Shown here piece after piece: positions 1 through 10,937 of a DNA stretch of 64,000 bases. The first letter of the stretch is position 1. Every line of letters begins with the position of its first letter. The notes under the pieces were generated by a model, which saw only the letters and a program-made list of their open reading frames with translations, was not told the DNA's origin and did no database searches. The DNA is taken from NCBI GenBank assembly GCA_029339505.1, contig JAQISU010001235.1:36419815-36483814 (forward strand), read 5' to 3'. This stretch comes from Unio delphinus. Its lineage: Eukaryota > Mollusca > Bivalvia > Unionida > Unionidae. Position numbers and translations under genes: made by a program.

Positions 1-543
1 AAGTAGTCAATAAAACTTGATGGGTATATCCATCTTAAAGAGTACTACATGTCATGGGGGAAAGTAAGTAGTCAATAAAACTTTATGGGTATATCCATCT
101 TAAAGAGTACTACATGTCATGGGGTTAAAATAAGTAGTCAATAAAACTTGATGGGTATATCCATCTTAAAGAGTACTACATGTCATGGGGGAAAGTAGTT
201 AATAAAACTTGATGGGTATATCCATCTTAAAGAGTACTACATGTCATGGGGGAAAGTAAGTAGTCAATAAAACTTTATGGGTATATCCATCTTAAAGAGT
301 ACTACATGTCCTGGGGGAAAGTAAGTAGTCAATAAAACTTTATGGGTATATCCATCTTAAAGAGTACTACATGTCATGGGGGAAAGTAAGTAGTCAATAA
401 AACTTTATGGGTATATCCATCTTAAAGAGTACTACATGTCATGGGGTTAAAATAAGTAGTCAATAAAACTTGATGGGTATATCCATCTTAAAGAGTACTA
501 CATGTCATGGGGGAAAGTAGTCAATAAAACTTGATGGGTATAT
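1..543. repeat. 64-bp satellite, left block
   Basis: About eight head-to-tail copies of a unit of about 64 bp (short variant about 60 bp) containing AAGTAGTCAATAAAACTTGA and a GAGTACTACATGTCATGG core. The array continues at 3041 after the inserted transposon, so both blocks were once contiguous. Confidence 0.95.
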
Positions 544-1142
544 CAGGGTTCGTACGGTCTTTGAAGGTCTTTGAGAGTTTGGGAAAACTGAGGTAGCATT
601 TTCAAGGCCTTGAAAGTTTGGGAAAATCGAGCATATTACCCCGAGGTCTTTAAAAGTCTTTGAAAATTGAAATAAACCCTCCAAAAATTAATTTCTTTCC
701 AGAATCACAAATAAAATTATCAGAGGTTGTTATATTCAGATGTAATCTAGTTATCCTGGTTTCTTTCTTTTGATGACCCGTTCAGTTTATTGCCGCCACA
801 TTAACAAAAGAACCTTTGTTTTGTTTGGCCATCCAAAGTATGCCTCAGCGGTGACTTCAATCACACATGCACTCTTCATCAAAGCAAGACGGTGCCGCTA
901 CACACTTCTTAAAAGGATGTCACCAATAAAATTGCCCAAGGTCGTTAGCTTCGGATATAGCTGGTTTTCCTGGCTTCTTCCGTTTGACGAATAGTTCAAT
1001 TTGATTGGACGAGTCCATCAGTTTTAGCCAATCAAAATGTTAATTACGCTAATTCTATGTAGAAAGTTCGCGAAAGTTACACGCTCGAGAATTCAAAATT
1101 TGTTCATTCGATTTACATCTTCTTCAAGTTCAGTGTTTAAAA

Positions 1143-1301
1143 ATGCCAGGTCTTTGGTCTTTCAATGATATCTGGCTTGAACAAGAGAAATACAAGGAAT
1201 GGCTGCAAAAGGATAAATTATTTAAATGAAAGACGTTTTGTACATTGTGTAAAAAGACGAGCAACTTGGCTTCAATTGGAGAAGGAGTCCATGCAAATTA
1301 G
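1143..1301 (+). pseudogene. BED-like zinc-finger N-terminus of hAT-like transposase
   Basis: This frame starts with ATG at 1143. It shows an aromatic/basic segment (FNDIWLEQEKYKEWLQ), then FCTLCKK and a late His (GVHAN), the Cys-x2-Cys...His layout of BED-type DNA-binding fingers at the start of hAT transposases. One in-frame TGA lies before the Cys pair and the frame closes soon after. No catalytic region follows, so this is a fragment of an internally deleted element. The second copy, at 62151, has lost this segment entirely. Confidence 0.5.
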
Positions 1302-1841
1302 TAACTACATACTGTTCATTTAGTGTAACGAAGATACAGAAGTATAAGCTATTGGTGATTTTGGGCAAAATAATGTTAACTCATTACTCTTCGGGTATAA
1401 AATAAGATATTGTTTAATATGATGATTTGGGAGATATGGCAAAAGAGGGCCCGTTTAAATTTACTTATATCGTCGGTTTATTTAACACGTTTGAGGGAAA
1501 AAATAATTTTCGAAAATTTTGTTCTACATAATAATGTATAAAAACATACATTGTAATAAATTCAATTCACGGATAAACAGTTTCAAAGTGCGCATGCGTA
1601 CACTATAGTAGAGTTAAGCAAGAGTTGTTCTTGAATTGTGAGTATATATAAAAAAACGTGTGCTGTGAAGCTTTAACTGTAAGAAGTCAAGTCATTTGAT
1701 TAGGTAAATAAATAAAAGAATTAAAAAAACGTATTTCCAGTTGACGGTATATTCCAGTTTCTCATTGCCGACCCTCGACTTTCTCTTAAATGGTATTAAA
1801 AAAATAATTAAAATCACATTGCCGAAATTGATTTGTGTATC

Positions 1842-2062
1842 TATAGTCTGACTATACATCCCCGTTTGTTTGTACCCCTATCGATTTCAATAACGAAAAT
1901 AATTAAATGATAAAAAGTGCACAGAACTAAGGCAACTGAATCATTGATTTATAATTTCTAACCTGAATGTGACCTGAATGGCACTAATACTGCCATCTCC
2001 TGCACATTTCATGATTAACGGACTTTCCAAAGAAACAAACGGGTTGGTATAGTTAGACTATA
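1842..2062. mobile_element. Foldback/MITE nested in hAT-like copy 1
   Basis: TATAGTCTGACTATAC at the left and a matching inverted end (TAGTTAGACTATA) at the right. The interior (CCCCGTTTGTTTGTACCCC, ATTGATTTATAATTTCTAAC) is homologous to the larger foldback element at 24440-25071. A shortened copy sits at the same place in the second hAT-like element. Confidence 0.65.
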
Positions 2063-2121
2063 ATTGAGCCCGTTTTGCCCAGTACTTTGAAGTGCTTGAA
2101 ATATTACTAGATTTATAGATA

Positions 2122-2724
2122 ATGTTTCTTTTTTTTTTAAAAATGGAGAAAAAAACGCGCCCAACCTTGATGAAGTGTTTTATTCTGTCCTTTCCAAAAG
2201 AAAGGAATATGTCGAACTTTGGTGTGGTCTCCAGAAAATGTTGTTGTCACACGGGCAGGCAACAGTGGAGAGAGGATTTTCTGTCAACAAACAGGTATCT
2301 GTTGAGAACCACGGCAGAGAAAGCCTCAGAGCTCAAGGGCTAATCATTGACACAATGAGAAAAGCAGGTGGACCTTTGGAAATCATCATTAGCAATGAAA
2401 TGATGACACATGGCTCCTTTGCAAGACATAAGTACCATGCTTATCTGGATAAGAAGAAAGCAGAGAAGGATGAGAAAAACCAAAAAGGAAAAACGGGAGT
2501 TAGCCTTGGATGAAGTGGAAGAACTTAAAGCCAGAAAACTGCCTCTTAAAGCTAACATTGCCAGCCTACATGCTTCCTCTGTACAGAAAGCAGAAGAGGC
2601 AGAGTTAAAAGGACCCATTGTGCATGTCACAGAGTCAAATGCTCTTAGGAGAAAAGCAGAGGAAGAAATGACAGTGGTAGCATCTCTTTCCAAAATGATT
2701 GAAGAGAAAAGAAAGCAAATATAA
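2122..2724 (+). pseudogene. C-terminal part of hAT-like transposase, frameshifted
   Basis: Overlapping + frames (from 2122, 2175 and 2410) contain HGQATVERGFSVNK, which resembles the conserved C-terminal dimerisation segment of hAT transposases, followed by an acidic/basic, probably coiled-coil tail rich in Glu and Lys (about 2445-2724). The protein is split between frames near 2500. The related copy at 63298-63850 has the same organisation. Assignment rests on this motif, the zinc-finger fragment upstream and the CAGGG termini; there is no complete transposase. Confidence 0.6.
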
Positions 2725-3040
2725 TAGTGCATTTAAAGCAATGCTGATGTCTGTTAAGAGAACAATTTATTTTGTATTAAATCTGACACGTATGCTACAT
2801 ATTTCTGAAAGAACAACGAATGTTAACCTATCTTCCAGATAATTATATTACAATTTTAGGAAATTTATTATAGTTTGACTTTAATCAGTAATCAATATTA
2901 TAGTATTTGGCATTCATTTTTCTCATATAACCTGTATACACAATATAAGCAAAAATAGGTCTTGGAAATCTCTGTTTGTGGTCTTGGAAAGTTTGGGAAA
3001 AGTCTTTGAATTTATCATCTATAGTTCAATATGAACCCTG

Positions 3041-3136
3041 TATATCCATCTTAGAGAGTACTACATGTTGTGGGGGAAAGTAAGTAGTCAATAAAACTTG
3101 ATGAGTGTATCCATCTTGGAGAGTACAACTACACAT
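3041..3136. repeat. 64-bp satellite, right block
   Basis: Continuation of the satellite at 1-543, more diverged, resuming with the TATAT target duplication. Confidence 0.85.
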
Positions 3137-3924
3137 GGGCAAAAGTAACCTACATTTTCATCAATGTTATTGCATTTAGCTGTCTCAGACAACACTTTAT
3201 GTAGGTATGATTTTGTATTATCTTGGCTGGCACCGCTAAACATGGGGCCTCAAGTGGCTGAGTGGTCTAAAGTGCTCACCATTACGGATCACTGTCGTCT
3301 CATCTCTATCTGTGTGGGTTCAAGTCTCATGCTCAGCTGATGTGCGTACATGAGAAAGCTTGCTAGTAGCTTCTAGAGTATTGGTGTTTTTCTGGTTTCT
3401 TCATCCACCATTTATACTGGCTGTCATGTATAGCCTGTCTTGTGCTGAAAAAAATGGCTTTAAACCCAATAACAATAACAACCACTAATGACTGGCAAAA
3501 GTAGGTCATAGGAATCTAATTTTCACATTTCATTGTGTACTTTTTGTTTTTGCATTTAGCTCACTTACTTTGACAACACTATGTAATCATGATTTTGTAT
3601 TATTTTAGAGAGTAACACTCACCCCTGATAAATGTAGGTTGTGGGGATGTGTTTCACATTCCATCGATTATATTAAGTTTTCCGTTCAGCTCACTGTCAC
3701 GATTTTATATTGGAGAGTTTCAGTCGTAACTGGCAAAAATAGGATGTCTGGATCAAATTTTCATATTCTATCAATTACTTGAAACTTTTTTATATAGCTC
3801 AGTTTTATGCTATCAGGAACAGAATTAATGTCCTTAGAGATTTTGTTTCCAATCCAACAGCTGAATATCAGAGAAAAGCATGGATATAACTTTTCCAATA
3901 TAAAAATTAATTGATGAGTCAAAT
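3137..3924. repeat. Degenerate ~120-bp repeats with a SINE
   Basis: Three diverged copies of a unit containing GCAAAAGTAGG...TTTAGCTCA...GATTTTGTATTA. No coding signal seen apart from the SINE at 3244-3481. Confidence 0.5.
3244..3481 (+). mobile_element. tRNA-derived SINE
   Basis: The 5' part carries a Pol III A box (TGGCTGAGTGG, 3255-3265) and B box (GGGTTCAAGTC, 3316-3326) at tRNA spacing, like a Leu/Ser-type head. A unique body follows, then a tail of AACAAT/AACA repeats (3468-3481). Flanks ACCGCTAA and ACCACTAA may be an imperfect target duplication. Confidence 0.75.
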
Positions 3925-4600
3925 GCCATAATACTAGAACTGACTGCTCATCAATAGTCATATGCACAATCTCCAGTCTTTACTAGTAGAACTGACTGCT
4001 CATTGTAAGTCATATGTACATTGCACAATCACTGGTCCATAACAGTAGAACTGACTGCTCATCAATAGTCATATGCACAATCTCCAGTCTTTAATAGTAG
4101 AACTGTCTGCTCATTGTAAGTCATATGTACATTGCACAATCACTGGTCCATAATAGTAGAACTGTCTGCTCATCAATAGTCATATGCACAATCTCCAGTC
4201 TTTAATAGTAGAAATGACTGCTCATTGTAAGTCATATGCACAATCTGCAGTCCATAATAGTAGAAATGACTGCTCACTGTAAGTCATATGCACAATCTCC
4301 AGTCCATAATAGTAGAACTGACTGCTCATTGTAAGTCATATGCACAATCTCCAGTCCATAATAGTAGAAATGACTGCTCATTGCAAGTCATATGCACAAT
4401 CTGCAGTCCATAATAGTAGAACTGACTGCTCATTGTAAGTCATATGCACAATCTCCAGTCCATAATAGTAGAACTGACTGCTCATTGTAAGTCATATGCA
4501 CAATCTCCAGTCCATAATAGTAGAAATGACTGCTCATTGTAAGTCATATGCACAATCTCCAGTCCATAATAGCAGAACTGACTGCTCAGCTTAAGTCATC
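3925..4600. repeat. 52-bp satellite (some longer units)
   Basis: About a dozen copies of a unit with GTAGAACTGACTGCTCATTG and GTCATATGCACAATCTCCAG. Early units alternate with a form carrying an extra ATGTACATTG segment. Confidence 0.9.
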
Positions 4601-5605
4601 AAAGTTTTGATAAAAACAGTATGCATGCTGTTGAACACAAATAGAGCTGTGTCTTGGTAGTTCAAAATGGTCAGAAGAAAATGAGTTAAAATTTTTGAAA
4701 TCAAAAAACTTTATGTACTTCTGCTGATTCATAATACTTGTGAGGATCACAGCTCTTGTTTAACAGTTCTTTTATTTCATGATGTGGTGGAAACTGAATT
4801 TGTTGAACTTAATTTTGACTATAATTTAGTAAATTCCTCATCTGAGGGATAACTGTCTGAAAGTCCTGGATTTAATAAGAGTTGTCCCAAATACACATTG
4901 GGGAGCAGAAGGGAGGCCCTGCTCCATTTATACACAACTTTAGTAAGATCCAAACTAGACTGAGGTCACTGTGTGTAAAGATCAGCTTGTAAATCTTGTC
5001 TGCAATTACTTGATATGATTGATACACAGTCAGGGACTTGGACTTTGAGGGGTCCATTTAGAACTTCCTCTTTATAAAGCTTTTATGTTGATTCATATGA
5101 ACAATCACTTTTTCTTAGACAAATGAAATGGTATTTAGTAAGATCAAAACTAGACTTTGGTCACTTTGTGTAAAGATCATCTTTTTTAATTTTTATGTGC
5201 AAATACTTAAAGACATTTGATACACAGTAGGGGACTTGGACTTAGTCCTATGAACAGTAATTTTTTCCAAGACAAATGAAATGGATTTTAATTCAGTGTT
5301 GGATTTTAATTCACACTATTCTATTATCCATCTAATCTCACCAATGATGTCAGTTATGACCAAATACTACATCTCATATCCTCAGAAACCAAATATTATT
5401 CCACCTTTTGGCATATATGAATTCATCTTCATCTTTAAGTAAAAAAAAGTTTTGGTTGAATGCAAAATAGTTTACAACAGTAGTTATCACTGATTAGTTG
5501 TATAAACTTTGTACTCGTCTTCTCCACATGAATATCTTTCAGAAATGACCATGCAAATATTTGTATTAACATTTGTCGCTTATCTCAGTGTCTCTCTGGT
5601 ACTTT
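4601..5605. other. Non-coding stretch (probable BRX1 intron)
   Basis: No gene seen. From 5042 onwards it is duplicated at 59282. An internal partial repeat (about 4940-5060 and 5140-5240) shares GATCCAAACTAGACT-like and GTCACTGTGTGTAAAGATCA-like strings. Confidence 0.5.
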
Positions 5606-5820
5606 AGATGTTCATTTATTTCACAATGTTTGTCTCCCAGAGACTTGGGATGATAATTTATCTCACAATGCACATCTCCCAGAGACTTGGGATGATCATT
5701 TATCTCACAATGTTTGTCTCCCAGAGACTTGGGATGATCTTTTATCTCACAATGTTTGTCTCCCAGAGAGATGGGATGATCAATTATCTCACAATGTGTA
5801 TCTCCCAGAGACTTTGAAAA
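5606..5820. repeat. 42-bp tandem repeat
   Basis: Five copies of a unit with TCACAATGTTTGTCTCCCAG and AGACTTGGGATGATCA. Because 42 is divisible by three, all units stay open in one frame; this is not a gene. The homologous array is at 59860-60060. Confidence 0.9.
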
Positions 5821-5953
5821 ACCGACTCTGACCAGTATTTATCATGTTTATTATTTTCTATTTAATATTAATAATAGATGACAAAATTTAGTTTTAGCTT
5901 CATGTCAAAGGCAGCTTGCCTATCTTGAATAATTTCTTATTGTTTTCTTTTAG

Positions 5954-5997
5954 AGTCAAAGATGGATAGGAAAGATAAACTTTTTGTCATTAATGAG
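5954..5997 (+). CDS. BRIX1: BRX1 exon a (MDRKDKLFVINE)
   Basis: Acceptor CTTTTAG before 5954, donor GTAAGT after 5997. The exon carries SKMDRKDKLFVINE of the Brix domain. It is identical to 60194-60237. Acceptor choice is uncertain by two bases because the junction reads TAGAG. Confidence 0.9.
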
Positions 5998-8900
5998 GTA
6001 AGTACAAATATAACTGGTTGTTAAGACTTTATGATATTGTTCCATGTGCTTTTCAAAGAAAACAAGAACTACATGTGTACTTCTATCATGGCCACCTGGA
6101 TTGAAACAATCCCTAAATAGTCAACTTGAGGAATCAAAATTCGTATTGGCTGCATAAAAAAAAAACCTATTTTATAAATCGCATTCTGTTAAAAATTCTG
6201 AACAAGTGATACTCAGTTTTACCTGTAGAACAATGGGGTTTTCCCTTTCCTGGTCAACTATTATGAAAGTAGGTTATTAAGTTGTATTCGTGTCGGTTTT
6301 TCACCTTTGATGCAAGATTGAGATTCAGTATCACCTTTTAAAAACAAACCTTGGAGTACAAAATGAGATAATGAAAAATGGGAGGGGGGAGGTCGAGTGC
6401 TCAATTAAAGGTACATTGAAACACTGCATATGTAATCACCATTGTGTGGAAATGCACATCTGTTAAACAGTGGTTCTTAACCATTTTGGGTGGTGATGGC
6501 CTCATGGCCGATGGAATGCTAAAAAGAGCACTTGGGTAGGACATTTCAAATAATTTTAGTTGATTTTGGTGACCCACTCAAGACAGTCTGGTGACCCAGT
6601 TTTGGATCACAACCCATGGATTAGGAACCACTGTTGTAGAATAACCTGAGAACTGCTGTGGAATCACTATTTTTCATCTTGCATCAATTTTCGTGCATTT
6701 TATATCTGCTACCATCTACAAATATAAAGCTCCAATGAACATTGGGTCTTCTGAGGAAACAATTCCCATTTCTCAGTTTAAGAATTTACATTGGGGGGGG
6801 GGGGTAGAGTGCACGATTGGAGGTAGAGAGAAACACTGCATATGTAATCACCTTTGTGTGGAAATACACATCCATTATAAAGTGGTTCTTAACCTTTTCC
6901 GGTGTTGACCCACATTATGTTTGTAGTGTTATCCTTGTGACCCATGGAGTGCTAAAAAGAGCACTTGGGTAGGACATTTCAAATAATTTTTTAGTTAATC
7001 TTGGTGATCCACTCAAGACCATCTGGTGATCCAGTTTTGGATTACAACCCATGGAATAAGAGCCACCTGAGAACTGCTGTAGAATCACTATCTTTCATCT
7101 TGGATCAATTTTCTTCCATTTTATGTCTGCTACCATTTACAGATATAAAATTCCAGTGAACATTGAGTCCTCTGAGGAAACAATTCCTCTTTTTGAGTTT
7201 TAAGAATTTACATGCTGTAAAAAATGTGCATTTTTGGCATAACCATGAAATTTTAGTGCTGATGGTTTTATGTTGTTACACCGAGTACGCTGCAAGTTGT
7301 ATTGAAAATTGATGGTTTTATTTTGTTACACCGAGTACACTGTAAGTTGTATTGAAAATTGATGATTTTATATTGTTACACCGAGTACACTGTAAGTTGT
7401 ATTGAAAATTGATGATTTTATTTTGTTACACAGAGTACACTGTAAGTTGTATTGAAAATTGATGGTTTTATTTTGTTACACAGAGTACACTGTAAGTTGT
7501 ATTGAAAATTGATGGTTTTATACTGTTACACTGAGTACACTGTAAGTTGTATTGAAAATAGATGGTTTTATTTTGTTACACTGAGTACACTGTAAGTTGT
7601 ATTGATAATTGATGGTTTTATTTTGTTACACAGAGTACACTGTAAGTTGTATTGAAAATTGATGGTTTTATACTGTTACACTGAGTACACTGCAAGTTGT
7701 ATTGAAAATTGATGATTTTATTTTGTTACACAGAGTACACTGTAAGTTGTATTGAAAATTGATGGTTTTATTTTGTTACACAGAGTACACTGTAAGTTGT
7801 ATTGAAAATTGATGGTTTTATTTTGTTACACAGAGTACACTGTAAGTTGTATTGAAAATTGATGGTTTTATTTTGTTACACTGAGTACCCTGCAAGTTGT
7901 ATTGAAAATTGATGATTTTATTTTGTTACACAGAGTACACTGTAAGTTGTATTGAAAATTGATGGTTTTATACTGTTACACTGAGTACACTGCAAGTTGT
8001 ATTGAAAATTGATGATTTTATTTTGTTACACAGAGTACACTGTAAGTTGTATTGAAAATTGATGGTTTTATTTTGTTACACAGAGTACACTGTAAGTTGT
8101 ATTGAAAATTGATGGTTTTATTTTGTTACACAGAGTACACTGTAAGTTGTATTGAAAATTGATGGTTTTATATTGTTACACCGAGTACAGTGTAAGTTGT
8201 ATTGAAAATTGATGGTTTTATATTGTTACACAGAGTACACTGTAAGTTGTATTGAAAATTGATGGTTTTATATTGTTTCTCCTTTGAATACATTCCCTGA
8301 TCACATTACTTTAGGGATATAAGCCTGCTACCTCGCGAATCCAGCCCTACCAAAAGATGAAAATTCGTCTTTTCTGTCTGTCATATAGACAAAGGGTAAT
8401 AACTCTTGCCCCTTACCTCCCCTTGCCACCCACTAGGTGTCGCCAGTTTTTAAGCTTCGCTTGTACTGTGCAAACACATATAATTAGACCTCCAAGGAAT
8501 CCAAGCCATCTTAGTGTAAATTCGGACCAACCGAAGTTATAATTTGGAATTACTGTGTTGGATAATCATTCCTCTACAGGTTGTATACATTATTTACAAT
8601 ATTTTCCAATTTTGAGTGACTTTGTCACCTTTCTAAACTTCGGACCTGGTTGCAACGTGGTCAGAGCACGCTTATGGTGGTACTAGCATGTAATACATGC
8701 GGCACTAAATAATTTCGCTTATTCTGTATGTAACGGTTATGATAGTTAGTAACGGTTAAAGTAATAGCAAATTAATAGCGTGCTAATTTGTGCTTTGTTT
8801 ATCTTCTTTTGTCGTTTCAGTAGACTTCATCTTTGAACGACCCGTTGCTACACGCTCATGGCGGTAACTAGTGTTGTCATTACGAGTTAACATGGCACGG

Positions 8901-10904
8901 AATAATTTGCCTACTCCGTTAGTAATGGTTATAGTATTATCGATTTAATAATATGCTGAATTTTTAATTTGTGTTTTGTTCTCTTCTTTTGTCGTTTCAG
9001 TAGCAAAGTCGACAACGAAGGCATGAACGGCAAAATGGGTGTTGGCAATGTGGCAATGGAGGAAAATTATGTTGACATGGTACAACAGTCCGTCTTTGAA
9101 CAGATGCGTAGTTGGGTACATTTGGGGAGTGTTCCCCCAATTTTAGGCTGCCCAGTTGGCGTAAGTCCCCCCGCATGTCCGTGCATGGCTTTCGGGCCTG
9201 TTAGTCAGGACACATGGGGTTTTTACAGGTTCCACCGCATCCATTTCATTATGCAATCTTGTCACCACACTGACCGTCCAACCGTCACCGTCCATCTGTC
9301 AATCTGTACTACCGGTTACATAGTCACTACCTTTGACAGAGATTTTTTAAGCGGCCGGTGCCGGTCATAGCCGGACTGTCGCCGACATTCTGGCCGACCA
9401 TATGCCAGACAAATCAGTCGGCATTGCCGGCTGTCCATTGGTTCACGGCTTATCCACAAGGGAGAGTTAGTGACATTATCTGAGATGACGGAATTATCTA
9501 TGCCACCTGGTATGCACTACCCAGATATGGCAGCTTTACCAGAACAGGACTTCCAGGCCGACCATTCGCCAGACAAATCAGCCGGCAGTGCCGGACGTCC
9601 ATATGTTCACAGCTTCTCCACAATGGAGATTTAGTGACGGTGTCAATTATGACAGAATTGCGTCATCTATGTCACCTGGTATGCTATACAGATATGCAAG
9701 CTGTACCAGAACCAATGTTCTCTTTGAGCGAATGGTAGATGTGCGCGCAGTGCTCACTGCACTACACAAGCATTACGGAGAAGATTTATATATTTAAAAA
9801 AAAAAAGAAGCAATTTGACAATTCAGCTGCGAGTGGATGCCTGAGTTGACCAGAACACGACTCGGCACACAGTGAGTGTGACGAAACACTTTCAGCCGTC
9901 CACAGATCTGGTCATGGACCGGACTGACCTTAGCGCCACGGCTGCAGGGGGAAAATTTTGTAGGTTGTTGGGAACTTCAGAATGCCCACCACCTCCTACT
10001 GCCATTCAAGACTACACAGTTCAGGCATCTGCAGATCTTGAATGGGAGGAAGAGACGATGTCTTTCCTGCTTCTTCCCCAGTCGGTAAAAATTCAGGAAG
10101 CTAACTTCCAATGACGTTCTAGTGTAGCTGGTACGAAAACTCCATCAGACGCCTTCAGTACTGATCTCCAATGCCACGTCAAAGCTAGTCCGATACGTAG
10201 TCGATACGTCTTTGTTAGACTTGTCTTCACTAGCCATTTTTTTTTTCCAACTCCCTAGGCAAATCCGGCCATGACCACGCTTGTGAAGAGACGGCTTGGC
10301 TTGCTAGAGTTGTTAACAGGGCAGCTCACCATTCCATGACCAATGCGTTGACTGCTTCTGCCAACTTCGACCTGATACGACGTGACGCCTGTAGGTGGTC
10401 CACGTTGCTGAGGCCCCATCCTACTCGGATTTTACGGATGTCTCCGTTTGGGTCACCTTTACACTTTGGGGGAAAATTGAAAAAGTTCTGAGGCAGGCAG
10501 CTCAGAAACTGCCCCTCCAACTCGTTGCCCAACTTTTGCAGGCGTTTCGAAACAATCATCCCCTGACACAGCGGAGGGATGATGGGTGGACCAGGGAAAA
10601 AGGGATCCTTACAATCAAATGTGTAATATAGATCCCAACCCAATGCTGGGAGCCAACAGTCTAATCAAGCTAGGCGTCAACCATGAAGAGGCGGCAAGAA
10701 CCCAAGTTTCTTCGCCAGCGGACTGCCTACCTGTGGGCAGCCGCCTCTTGCAATTTCAGGACCACTGGACCACTTTATTACCTCAGCACATTTGGGTGAT
10801 TCAGGTCATTTCGGAGGGACTTTGGACTTCATTTATCCATCCCCTCCCCTGTCCTCTTCTCCCCTCTTCACGGATGTATCGTCAGATCGGGAGAAGGATG
10901 CCTT

Positions 10905-10937
<33 letters not shown>

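Larger units (their letters stand above)
544..3040 (+). mobile_element. hAT-like DNA transposon, copy 1, decayed
   Basis: The ends are inverted: CAGGGTTCGTAC on the left and ...ATGAACCCTG on the right. The element splits a satellite whose uninterrupted form is known from neighbouring units, so the target duplication can be read exactly: TATAT on both sides, 5 bp. Copies of a GGTCTTTGAAAGTTTGGGAAAA-like motif lie just inside both ends in the same orientation. It keeps a BED-like zinc-finger start and a C-terminal hAT-like segment but no catalytic core. The CAGGG terminus and the protein motifs point to hAT; the 5-bp duplication fits the hAT5 group rather than the usual 8 bp. A second copy starts at 62151. 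Confidence 0.8.

Noticed and set aside
770..994. 74-codon + frame in hAT-like copy 1
   Set aside because: No motif, and copy 2 (62370-62580) has indels that destroy the frame.
5608..5817. 69-codon + frame with 14-residue repeats
   Set aside because: It is the translated 42-bp tandem repeat; copy 2 does not keep it.
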